DNA of 64,000 nt from WHSW01 sp963851045. Its GTDB lineage: Bacteria > Actinomycetota > Thermoleophilia > Solirubrobacterales > 70-9. Made by a program: the position numbers and the translations under genes. Each line of letters begins with the position of its first letter. The first letter of the stretch is position 1. The stretch covers positions 1,488,001-1,552,000 of the forward strand of contig CAWKNC010000002.1 of NCBI GenBank assembly GCA_963851045.1, given 5' to 3'. A model generated the notes under the pieces. That model ran no database searches, was not told where the DNA came from, and saw only the letters and a program-made list of their open reading frames with translations. Below are positions 51,541 to 59,399 of this stretch, in pieces.

Positions 51541-52310
51541 CGACGGCGCTGGTCGAGACGTCCGTCGACGGACACGTCGCGCTCTGTCAGCTGAATCGCC
51601 CGGAGGCGCGCAACGCACTCTCGCCCGAACTGATGGCCGAGCTCACAACGACGCTCGAGGAGCTCGACGCCGACCCGGAGGTCCGCTGCATCGTCATTGC
51701 CGGCTCCGATGAGGTCTTCGCCGCGGGCGCCGACATCGGCGCGCTTGCCGAGCGCGAGTTCCACGACGCGCTCTTTCACCCGGCGGCTGGCTTTTGGCGA
51801 AAGGTCGCCGATTGCCGCACGCCCCTGATCGCCGCGGTGTCGGGCTGGGCGCTCGGCGGCGGCTGCGAGCTTGCGCTGATCTGCGATCTGATCGTCGCCT
51901 CGGAAACCGCCGAGTTCGGACAGCCCGAGATCACCCTCGGGATCATCCCTGGCGGCGGCGGCACTCAGCGGCTTGCCCGAGCGATCGGCAAGCAGCGCGC
52001 GATGGAACTGGTCCTCACAGGACGCCGCTTCGATGCCGCGGAAGCCCAGCGCATGGGCCTCGTCAACAAGGTGGTGAAGAAGAAGGCTTGGCTCGACGAG
52101 GCGCTCGACCTGGCGCGTGTCGTCGCCTCGCGCCCGCCGCTCGCGACCCGCCTGGCCAAGCAGGCTGTGCTGAGCGCCGAGGAGACCGCGCTCTCGGCGG
52201 GGCTCGAGCAGGAGCGGCGCCTGTACGAGCTGACCATGGCGACCGAGGATCGCGTCGAGGGCATGCAGGCCTTTCTGGAGAAGCGCAAGCCGAGCTACCG
52301 CGGCCGGTGA
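51537..52310 (+). CDS. Enoyl-CoA hydratase/isomerase
   Basis: The 257-residue crotonase has the oxyanion motif VIAGSDEVFAAGADIGAL, SGWALGGGCELALICDLIVA with the first catalytic Glu, and GQPEITLGIIPGGGGTQRL with the second. The GTG start overlaps the preceding stop. It hydrates the enoyl-CoA made by the upstream dehydrogenase. Confidence 0.94.
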   Translation: MTTALVETSVDGHVALCQLNRPEARNALSPELMAELTTTLEELDADPEVRCIVIAGSDEVFAAGADIGALAEREFHDALFHPAAGFWRKVADCRTPLIAAVSGWALGGGCELALICDLIVASETAEFGQPEITLGIIPGGGGTQRLARAIGKQRAMELVLTGRRFDAAEAQRMGLVNKVVKKKAWLDEALDLARVVASRPPLATRLAKQAVLSAEETALSAGLEQERRLYELTMATEDRVEGMQAFLEKRKPSYRGR

Positions 52311-53488
52311 CCGCTGTCGAACACGTCGGCGTCGTCGGCGCCGGCACGATGGGTGCAGGGATCGCTCAGCTCGCGTGCCTCGCCGGCTGCGAGACGGTCA
52401 TTCACGATCCGATTCCCGAGGCGCTCGAGCGCGGCGCCGAGCGCGTGCGCGCCGACCTCGAGCGCGGCGCCGAGCGCGGCCGCTGGACCGCCGATGAGGC
52501 TGCGACAGCCGCCGACCGACTACGGACGGCACCGACCCTTGCCGGCCTGAGCGGCTGTGAGCTCGTGGTCGAAGCGGCCCCGGAGCAGCTTGACCTCAAG
52601 CGTGATCTGTTTGCCGAGCTCGAGGGGATCTGCTCCGCGGACGCCGTTCTGGCGACCAACACCTCCTCACTGCCAGTGAGCGAGATCGCGGCGAAGGCCT
52701 CGCGACCGCAACGCATCTGTGGGATGCACTTCTTCAACCCGCCCGCGCTGATGAAGCTCGTCGAGGTCGTGGCCGGCGACGCAACGGCCGAACCGGCGCT
52801 GGCGGCGACCGCCGAGCTCGCCGAGCGCATGGGCCGCACGCCGATCCGCTGCACCGACGCCCCAGGGTTCATCGTCAATCGCTGCAACCGCCCGTTCGCC
52901 CTCGAATCGCTGCGGATGCTCGGGGAGGGCCTGGCCACCCACGCCGCAATCGATCACGTGATGCGAGAGGACGGCGGCTACCGGATGGGCCCGTTCGAGT
53001 TGATGGACCTGATCGGGATCGACGTCAACCTGAGCGTCGCCGAGTCGTTCTACGCGCAGCGAGCCGAACCGCGGTGGGCGCCGCATGACATTCAGCGGCA
53101 GATGGTCGCCGACGGTCGCCTCGGTCGCAAGAGCGGCGCCGGGTTCTACTCCTATGACGACGGCAAGCGGGTAGAGATTGCGGTCGACATCGATGACGAC
53201 CTGCGAGGGGTGATCCTCGGCCGCGTCGTCGCACAGCTCGTCAACGAGGCGAGCTATGCCCTCGATGAGAGAGTCGCGGCCGCGGACGACATCGACGCCG
53301 CGATGAAACTCGGGCTCAACCATCCCAAGGGTCCCTTCGAATGGGCCCGGGAGATCGGACCGCAGACGGCGCTAGCGACGCTCGACCGGCTCGCCGTCGA
53401 GATCGACGCCGACCGATACCGCGCCGCTCCCATCTTGCGCGGCTGGTGCGAGCTCGGCGGCGATGCTCCGCCCGCGTCGGCCGCGTAG
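52307..53488 (+). CDS. 3-hydroxyacyl-CoA dehydrogenase
   Basis: The 393-residue protein has the NAD loop VGVVGAGTMGAGIAQLACLA and the catalytic segment ICGMHFFNPPALMKLVEVV. PGFIVNRCNRPFALESLRML starts its helical C-terminal half, which appears duplicated (DLIGIDVNLSVAES and GLNHPKGPFEWAR). The GTG start overlaps the hydratase stop. With the two preceding genes it gives three consecutive beta-oxidation steps; a thiolase is not adjacent. Its 3' end overlaps the convergent EamA gene. Confidence 0.94.
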   Translation: MTAVEHVGVVGAGTMGAGIAQLACLAGCETVIHDPIPEALERGAERVRADLERGAERGRWTADEAATAADRLRTAPTLAGLSGCELVVEAAPEQLDLKRDLFAELEGICSADAVLATNTSSLPVSEIAAKASRPQRICGMHFFNPPALMKLVEVVAGDATAEPALAATAELAERMGRTPIRCTDAPGFIVNRCNRPFALESLRMLGEGLATHAAIDHVMREDGGYRMGPFELMDLIGIDVNLSVAESFYAQRAEPRWAPHDIQRQMVADGRLGRKSGAGFYSYDDGKRVEIAVDIDDDLRGVILGRVVAQLVNEASYALDERVAAADDIDAAMKLGLNHPKGPFEWAREIGPQTALATLDRLAVEIDADRYRAAPILRGWCELGGDAPPASAA

Positions 53489-54351
53489 CGGGTTGCGCCC
53501 CTCCGCCGCCAGGTATGAGCCGAGCAGGATCAGGGCGAGGCCGATGATCGTGGTCGCGCTGATCTGCTCGTCCAGGAGGGTCACGCCGTAGACGACGGCG
53601 AAAGCTGGCGCGAGGTAGGTGACGATGAAAGTCCGCGCGGGCCCGACGGTCGCGATCAGCTCATAGAAGATCGCGAAAGCGATTCCGGTGCCGACCACGC
53701 CGAGCGCCACAACCGCGGCAACCGGGCCGATCGCCGGTAACGCATCCGGAGCGCCGATCACGGCCGCCGGCACAAGGAGCACGGCACCCGCCGTGAGCAC
53801 CCATGCGGCGACCCCGATCGGGGGGCGGTCGTGGAGCTTGTGCTTCGCGAGTAGCCCGCCGATCGCGTAGCCGAGGCCGGCGAGCAGCACCGCGAGCCCG
53901 CCAAGCAGCTCGTCACCGGAGCCGCTGAGGTCGACGCCTAGAAGCAGACCCGACGCCCGATTACCCCCAGGAGCACCCCGACGAGCCGCATGCCCTCCGC
54001 GCGCTCGTCCTGATCGACGCGGATCGCAAGCAGCGCCGTGAAGATCGGCGCCGAGGCGACGAGGATGCCCGCAAGCGACGAGGTGATGTGCTGCTCGCCG
54101 GCCGCGATCAGCACGAAGGGCGCCGACACCTGCGCGAGCGCGATCAAAAAGACCCAGCCGACAACGTCGCGAAAGCCGCCGAGCGCGTTGCGTGACATGG
54201 CCAGCCCGACCAAAACCAGGGCCGCAAGAAAGACGCGCACGAACGCGACCATGCCCGGCGAGAGATCGCGCAACCCGATCTTGATCAGCAGGTAGCTGGC
54301 GCCCCAGATCGCCCCGAGCGAGAGAAGCAGCGTCCAGGCTCGGCGATCCAT
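53372..54351 (-). pseudogene. EamA-family (DMT) transporter with one frameshift
   Basis: The N-terminal EamA half begins MDRRAWTLLLSLGAIWGASY at ATG 54351 and stops in frame shortly after VGVLLGVIG. The second half (VLLAGLGYAIGGLLAKHKLH to LILLGSYLAAEGRNPLRG) continues in another frame. Adding one G at the GGG run (53949-53951) joins them as GRRGLLLGVDLSGSGDELLG. Both halves otherwise look well kept, so a sequencing error or a very recent mutation is likely. It presumably exports metabolites. Confidence 0.82.
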
Positions 54352-54606
54352 GCGACCGAGGGTAGTGCTGGGTCGCTCGGTCGCAACAGCGGAATCGGCT
54401 CGAGGCGATCGGCTCAGCTGATAGCTGTCAAATGACGGCAATCCGACCCTGTCGACAAGCCTGAGAGCTACTCACATGTCCCGGCAAAGCGTGCGGCACC
54501 AGTCCGGGCTGCGGACTGTTCGCCTCGATGATCACGTTGTGTCCCGCGATCGCGACGGTCATGGCGTCGCTCCGGGTAGGGGCGTCGGCAGCCATAGGCT
54601 TGCCGC

Positions 54607-54987
54607 ATGGCAAGGGAGGATCGGCCGCCGATCAGTCCGGAGCGGTTCTTCGCGAAGAACCCTGCTTCGTATGCGCTGTACACGGCCGTGCGCAAAGAGG
54701 TGGACACGATCGGTGATGCCGGCGTTCGCGTCGGCAAGAGCCAGGTCGCATTCCGACACCGCGTCCCGTTCGCCGCCGTGTGGATGCCCGCCCAGTACCT
54801 GCGCGGAGACACAGCGCCGCTCGTGCTCACGGTCTATCTCCCCCACCGAGATCCCTCACCCCGTTGGAAGGAGGTCGTGGAGCCGACCACTGGCCGCTTC
54901 ACCCACCACCTGGAACTCCGACAGCCAGACGAGGTCGATGGCGAGGTTGTCGGATGGTTACGGGAAGCCTGGCAAGCCGCTGCCTAG
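54607..54987 (+). CDS. DUF5655 family protein
   Basis: The 126-residue protein contains ISPERFFAKNPASYALYTAV, VGKSQVAFRHRVPFAAVWMP and AQYLRGDTAPLVLTVYLPHR, then SPRWKEVVEPTTGRFTHHLE. The KSQ..F and PSPRWKEVVEP stretches match DUF5655, a small domain often found alone or fused to a DNA-binding domain. Function unknown. Confidence 0.8.
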   Translation: MAREDRPPISPERFFAKNPASYALYTAVRKEVDTIGDAGVRVGKSQVAFRHRVPFAAVWMPAQYLRGDTAPLVLTVYLPHRDPSPRWKEVVEPTTGRFTHHLELRQPDEVDGEVVGWLREAWQAAA

Positions 54988-55138
54988 CGCGCGCCCCACG
55001 CAGCCGCTGCCGGCGGCCGAGTGACTCAGGGGCCTATGGCACCCAGAAGTCACCACTCGTCCAGTCTGCGCCGCCGGCCCAGTCGATTTCGTCACCGAAG
55101 CCGCACGAAGTCACGCTTCGGTGACCGGCGGAGTGGAT

Positions 55139-56158
55139 CTACTCGGCGTGCAGCTTCGGCGCGACCTCGACCGGCTCGCCCGCGGGCTGCCAGTGAGCCT
55201 CGGGCGATGGCGGTGTGTCGCGCAAAAACCACTCCGCGTCGAGCGCGCCCATGCAGCCACTGCCGGCCGCTGTCACGGCCTGGCGATAGGTGCGGTCGAC
55301 GAGGTCACCGACCGCGAAGACACCAGCGAACTTCGTGCGAGTCGACTTGCCCTCGGTGATCACATAGCCGTCCTCGTCGGTGTCGATCTGATCGGCCACG
55401 AGCTCTGAGCGCGGGATGTGACCGATGGCGACGAAGGCGCCACCAACCTCAAGCTCCTCGGTGTCGCCGGTCTCGGCGTTGCGCAGGCGAACCGCCCGCA
55501 GCTTGCCGTCGTCGCCGGCAACGAACTCCTCGGGGACGAACGGAGTCTTGAGGCTGATGTTCTCGCGCTCGCGTGCGCGGTCGAACATGATCTCGGAGGC
55601 ACGGAACTCGCCGCGGCGGTGGACTATCGAGAGGTTCTTGGCGTACTTGGAGATGAAGATCGAATCCTCCATCGCCGAGTCGCCGCCACCAATCACCGCG
55701 ACGTCGTCGCCCTTGAAGAAGGCGCCGTCGCAGACACCGCAGGTCGACACTCCACGGCCGGAGAGCTCAAGCTCGCCCGGGATTCCGAGCCGACGAGGCT
55801 CAGCCCCCATCGCGAGGATCAGGGTCCTGGCCGAGTAGACGTCATCACCGACATGGACGCGCTGGAGGCCACCATCGGAAAGCTCGACGCGGTCGGCATC
55901 ATCGGTGATGAACCGGGTTCCGAACTTCTCGGCCTGGGCGCGGAACTCATTCATCATCTCTGGCCCCATGATCCCGTCGGGATAGCCGGGGTAGTTCTCG
56001 ACGTCGGTGGTGTTCTGCAGCTGTCCGCCCCACTGAAAGCCTTCGATCAGAAGCGGCTCGAGGTTCGCGCGAGACGCGTAAAGCGCGGCCGTGTAGCCAG
56101 CCGGCCCGCCGCCGAGAATGATCAGGTTTTCGACCTTGGGTTCGCTGTTCTCGCTCAT
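55139..56158 (-). CDS. trxB: Thioredoxin reductase
   Basis: The 339-residue flavoenzyme has NLIILGGGPAGYTAALYASR (FAD site), the redox pair C140-G-V-C143 (STCGVCDGAFFKG), and VAVIGGGDSAMEDSIFISKY for NADPH. FAVGDLVDRTYRQAVTAAGS closes the FAD site. Most family members have CATC, so CGVC is a mild variant. A C-terminal extension of about 25 residues is unusual. Confidence 0.95.
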   Translation of the reverse strand: MSENSEPKVENLIILGGGPAGYTAALYASRANLEPLLIEGFQWGGQLQNTTDVENYPGYPDGIMGPEMMNEFRAQAEKFGTRFITDDADRVELSDGGLQRVHVGDDVYSARTLILAMGAEPRRLGIPGELELSGRGVSTCGVCDGAFFKGDDVAVIGGGDSAMEDSIFISKYAKNLSIVHRRGEFRASEIMFDRARERENISLKTPFVPEEFVAGDDGKLRAVRLRNAETGDTEELEVGGAFVAIGHIPRSELVADQIDTDEDGYVITEGKSTRTKFAGVFAVGDLVDRTYRQAVTAAGSGCMGALDAEWFLRDTPPSPEAHWQPAGEPVEVAPKLHAE

Positions 56159-56184
56159 GGTCTTAGTGTACTCGCCGCTTCACT

Positions 56185-57333
56185 TTATGAAGTGACGGCA
56201 GGAGCGCCCTCCGCTGGGAGCCGCGATCGCTCCTCCCAGCCATGGACGGTCTTGCGTAGCTGGATAAAGGCGACCACGCCGGGGGGCATCGGTAGCCAGA
56301 AGGCGATCAGCCGGTAGGTCAGGACCGCCGCGAAAATCGTGCCGCCGCCGATGCCGAGGCTGAATAGCGAGAACGCGCCGATCATGCCGGCGTCGACGCC
56401 TCCCACACCACCGGGCAGCGGGATCAAGTTCGCAAACATCCCGACGAAGAACGCCTGGGTGATAACGGCGATCGAGACCGATGCGCCGAACGCGTGAAAC
56501 GCCGCCCAGAGGATCGCGATCTGGGCGGCCCAGAAGCCGATCGCCCCGATCAGGGCGAGGCTTCCCTGCGAGGGCTCGCGCAGGAAGCGAAATGCCTCGC
56601 GGGTACCGACTGCAAGCGTGGACGGGACCGTGGACAGGCGGCGCAGCAGGCGCCCCGTCCGGCGCTTCTGCGAGACGCCTGAGAAACGGCGCTCGAGGTC
56701 GCCCGGGATCAGGGCGAACAGGAGGAAGATCAGAATCACCCCGCCCGCTATTGCCGCCGGGACCACGGTCATACCCGCCGGCGCCGGGCCGCTGAAGACC
56801 CCGGTCCGCAGCAGGATCCCGTTGATCAGCAGGGTGAGCATGTAGATCGCGTACAGCAGGACGTTGAAAGCGACCATCCGCGCGGCCGCGTCCTTGCGCT
56901 CCATTCCCGCCTTGCGAAGCGCCCAGTACGTGAGAACGATGCCTCCCGCCCCGCCGGCCGAGAACAGGCGTGTCGCGGCCAGGCCCGCCATCGTGATCTG
57001 GTAGCTCTCGTGCCACTTCAACTTCACGGCCTTTCCGACCACGCCGCGAAACAGGGCGACGTAGGACCCGAACATCGCGAATGCGAAGGCGATTGCGATC
57101 GCGATCCATGTCGGGTCGCCCTCGGTCATCGTCTCGATGCCGTCCTCGACTCCGACCACCTGCGGGAACAGCAGATAGATCGCGACGAGAACGACCAAAA
57201 CGATCACGATCGTCTGCGCGATCCGCCTGGGACTCTCGAAGAACTTGGGCTCTTCGTTCGTATCCGGTTCGGGCAGGGTCGCGCTCAGCTCATCGAGAGA
57301 ACCCCCACTGGACCCACCGGAACCACGAGACAT
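56185..57333 (-). CDS. Lysylphosphatidylglycerol-synthase-type transmembrane protein (UPF0104)
   Basis: The 382-residue polytopic protein has about eight to nine helices. It carries the family signature IPLPGGVGGVDAGMIGAF near the C-terminus, and SAGGAGGIVLTYWALRKAGM in the middle. ATG at 57333 (MSRGSGG) was chosen because an upstream start would overlap the next gene. This flippase/permease part of MprF-like proteins moves aminoacylated lipids; the synthase half is absent here. Confidence 0.85.
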   Translation of the reverse strand: MSRGSGGSSGGSLDELSATLPEPDTNEEPKFFESPRRIAQTIVIVLVVLVAIYLLFPQVVGVEDGIETMTEGDPTWIAIAIAFAFAMFGSYVALFRGVVGKAVKLKWHESYQITMAGLAATRLFSAGGAGGIVLTYWALRKAGMERKDAAARMVAFNVLLYAIYMLTLLINGILLRTGVFSGPAPAGMTVVPAAIAGGVILIFLLFALIPGDLERRFSGVSQKRRTGRLLRRLSTVPSTLAVGTREAFRFLREPSQGSLALIGAIGFWAAQIAILWAAFHAFGASVSIAVITQAFFVGMFANLIPLPGGVGGVDAGMIGAFSLFSLGIGGGTIFAAVLTYRLIAFWLPMPPGVVAFIQLRKTVHGWEERSRLPAEGAPAVTS

Positions 57334-57370
57334 GGGGCCGGATACTCGCAGGAGTGCGGGTCTTTTTCGC

Positions 57371-58372
57371 TCAGGCGGCCGCGGCGATTCGCTCAAGCGC
57401 GCGCAGCCTGCGGTTGACGGCCTCGACGACCGGCTCCGCAATCGGCTCGCCGCGGCGAACGAGCGTCACCAGCAGAGCGCCGGCGATCAGATCCGTGACG
57501 TAGTGCTCTCCGAGGTAGACGAGCGCAAAACCCAGCGTCGCCGTGTAAGCCCATCCGGCGGCACCGGCAATCCGCCCGGCCTCGTTGAGCTGGAGCGCAG
57601 CCATCATCGCGGTGGCAAAGTGCAAAGACGGCATTGCCGCCCACGGGTTGCCGTTGAAGCGGTCGTAGAGCGGCTGCCAGGCCCGGCGCCAGACCTGCTC
57701 GCCGGTGTCGACCATGATCCGGCGAACGGGCTCTTCCACGTATCCCTGCTCGGACGCCCACCAGGGTGGCGCGGTTGGGACGGCGAAATAGCCGACGCAC
57801 CCGAGGTCGTAGGTCGCTGCAAGCTGGCGAGCCGCCTGCGGAAAGCGGGCGGGGTGCCGCGCCTGGACGAAGGCGAGCGCGAGGTGAGGCTCCATGAACC
57901 ATGCCCAGTGCACAACCGAGAGGAAGCGGTCGAGGGAGGTAACCCGGTTTGGCTGGCTGAAGCGACGCTGAAGGCGCGCATTCGGAAGAGTGCCCGCGCC
58001 AAGGAAGCGATCGGCAACGATCGGATAGCCGATCCGCAATCGGCGTCGAAGCGCTTCGGGATCGTCGTAGGGAAGCTCGTGGGCCATGACAAATCCCCAC
58101 ATCTGCATGCCGAACAGCGCCATGTCGCGACCGCGTGAGCGCGGCCGCAGGACCGCAAGCGCCATCGGTCCCGACACCAACGCCGCCATCGTCACACCAG
58201 CGGGTATGCGTCGGTTGCGGCGGATGACCGGCACCGCGATCGCCGCCGCCAGGGCTGTGCCGGCGAGTAGGCGAACGGTCCCGCTCAACGCGGGCGACGG
58301 GCGGCGCGAGGAGCGAAGGCGGCGCAAGGCGGGGCGAGTATGACGCGTCAGCGCCCGAATATGGCGCCTCAA
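57371..58372 (-). CDS. PAP2-superfamily membrane phosphatase/transferase (Aur1-like)
   Basis: The 333-residue integral membrane protein carries the PAP2 motifs: YFAVPTAPPWWASEQGY, then AAMPSLHFATAMMAA (SLH motif) and YLGEHYVTDLIAGALL (GEHYxxD). The arrangement is like inositolphosphorylceramide-synthase/PAP2 enzymes of actinobacteria, acting on lipid phosphates at the membrane. The TTG start at 58372 falls inside the first copy of the 56-bp tandem repeat, so the true start could differ. Confidence 0.85.
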   Translation of the reverse strand: MRRHIRALTRHTRPALRRLRSSRRPSPALSGTVRLLAGTALAAAIAVPVIRRNRRIPAGVTMAALVSGPMALAVLRPRSRGRDMALFGMQMWGFVMAHELPYDDPEALRRRLRIGYPIVADRFLGAGTLPNARLQRRFSQPNRVTSLDRFLSVVHWAWFMEPHLALAFVQARHPARFPQAARQLAATYDLGCVGYFAVPTAPPWWASEQGYVEEPVRRIMVDTGEQVWRRAWQPLYDRFNGNPWAAMPSLHFATAMMAALQLNEAGRIAGAAGWAYTATLGFALVYLGEHYVTDLIAGALLVTLVRRGEPIAEPVVEAVNRRLRALERIAAAA

Positions 58373-58473
58373 CGGCGGCGCGACTCGGCTTCGCCCTTCG
58401 GGCTCCGCCTCATAGATTGGCGCCTCAACGGCGGCGCGACTCGGCTTCGCCCTTCGGGCTCCGCCTCATAGAT
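58362..58473. repeat. Two perfect tandem copies of a 56-bp repeat
   Basis: Copies at 58362-58417 and 58418-58473 are identical. Each contains a GCCC-TTCG-GGC hairpin core. The pair lies between the divergent PAP2-like gene and the oxidase-like operon, ending 17 bases before the CoxB-like ATG. It may be a dispersed genomic repeat or a regulatory duplication; I cannot test for other copies. Confidence 0.95.
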
Positions 58474-58490
58474 CTGAGCGCATCCATAGA

Positions 58491-59399
58491 ATGCGGCGCG
58501 CCTTGAGCCGCCGCATGATCCTGCTCGCCGCGACCAGCGCCCTGATGGCCCTTGCATGGGTGGCTGCGCCTGCCTCAGCGATCCAGCTAGGACCGCCCGA
58601 TCCTCACTCCCCCAACGCCGAGGCGATCGACGGCACCTACTGGGTGATGCTCATCATCGCGGTGCTCATCATCGTCGCCGTCAACGTCGGCCTCATCCTC
58701 GCCGTCATGCGATTCCGCGAGCGACGCGGTCGCGAGGCCGCTCAGGTCCATGCGGGCCGTGGCGCGCTGCGCCCCGTGATCGGAGCTCTCAGCCTGCTCG
58801 CACTTGCCGTCTTCATCTTCGGCGTCGTCCGCACCGGCGATGTTCGCTCGATCGAAGCGGCCGGCCCCAATGGGCTGGGTGGCTCGGCGACTGCGCAGGT
58901 GGGCGTAAGCGACGTCGAAGGCAGCGACAACTCGCTCAGCACGGGTGCCCAGACCGGCGGCGACACTGATGCAGCGCTTGCGAGTCCATTGGAAATCAAC
59001 GCGATCGCCCAGCAATGGCTGTGGCGCTTCGAATATCCCGGCGGCGTCCCCGGCAATCGCACCTTCACGTACGGCGAGCTCGTCGTGCCGGTCGATACGC
59101 CGGTGATTCTCAACGTCACCTCCGTCGACGTGCTTCACAGCTGGTGGGTGCCCGCGCTGGGCGGCCAGGTCCAGGCAACGCCCGGGGTCTCTGCTGAGAC
59201 CTGGTTCAAGGCGGACGAGGTCGGTAGCTACAGCGGCCGCTCGACGGTCTTCTCCGGCAGCGCCTATCCGGCGATGCGCTCAGCCGTCCGAGTGGTGACG
59301 GTCCCCGAGTACGAGTCCTACATTCAGCAGCTTCGCGAGGACATCACGGCGGCCCAGGAGGCCGTGCTGCAGGATCAACCACCCGCGAGCGCCGAGTGA
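58491..59399 (+). CDS. Cytochrome oxidase subunit II homologue lacking most CuA ligands
   Basis: The 302-residue protein has a signal peptide, two transmembrane helices (about 48-73 and 94-113) and a cupredoxin domain. In the CuA region it retains His216 (SVDVLHSWWVP) and Met262. The loop that is C-x-E-x-C-x3-H-x2-M in true subunit II reads S251-T-V253-F-S255-G-S-A-Y259-P-A-M262. Both Cys, the Glu and the second His are gone, as in quinol-oxidase subunit II. The rest of the fold is kept, e.g. PALGGQVQATPG. It probably pairs with the ligand-less subunit I encoded next. Confidence 0.92.
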   Translation: MRRALSRRMILLAATSALMALAWVAAPASAIQLGPPDPHSPNAEAIDGTYWVMLIIAVLIIVAVNVGLILAVMRFRERRGREAAQVHAGRGALRPVIGALSLLALAVFIFGVVRTGDVRSIEAAGPNGLGGSATAQVGVSDVEGSDNSLSTGAQTGGDTDAALASPLEINAIAQQWLWRFEYPGGVPGNRTFTYGELVVPVDTPVILNVTSVDVLHSWWVPALGGQVQATPGVSAETWFKADEVGSYSGRSTVFSGSAYPAMRSAVRVVTVPEYESYIQQLREDITAAQEAVLQDQPPASAE

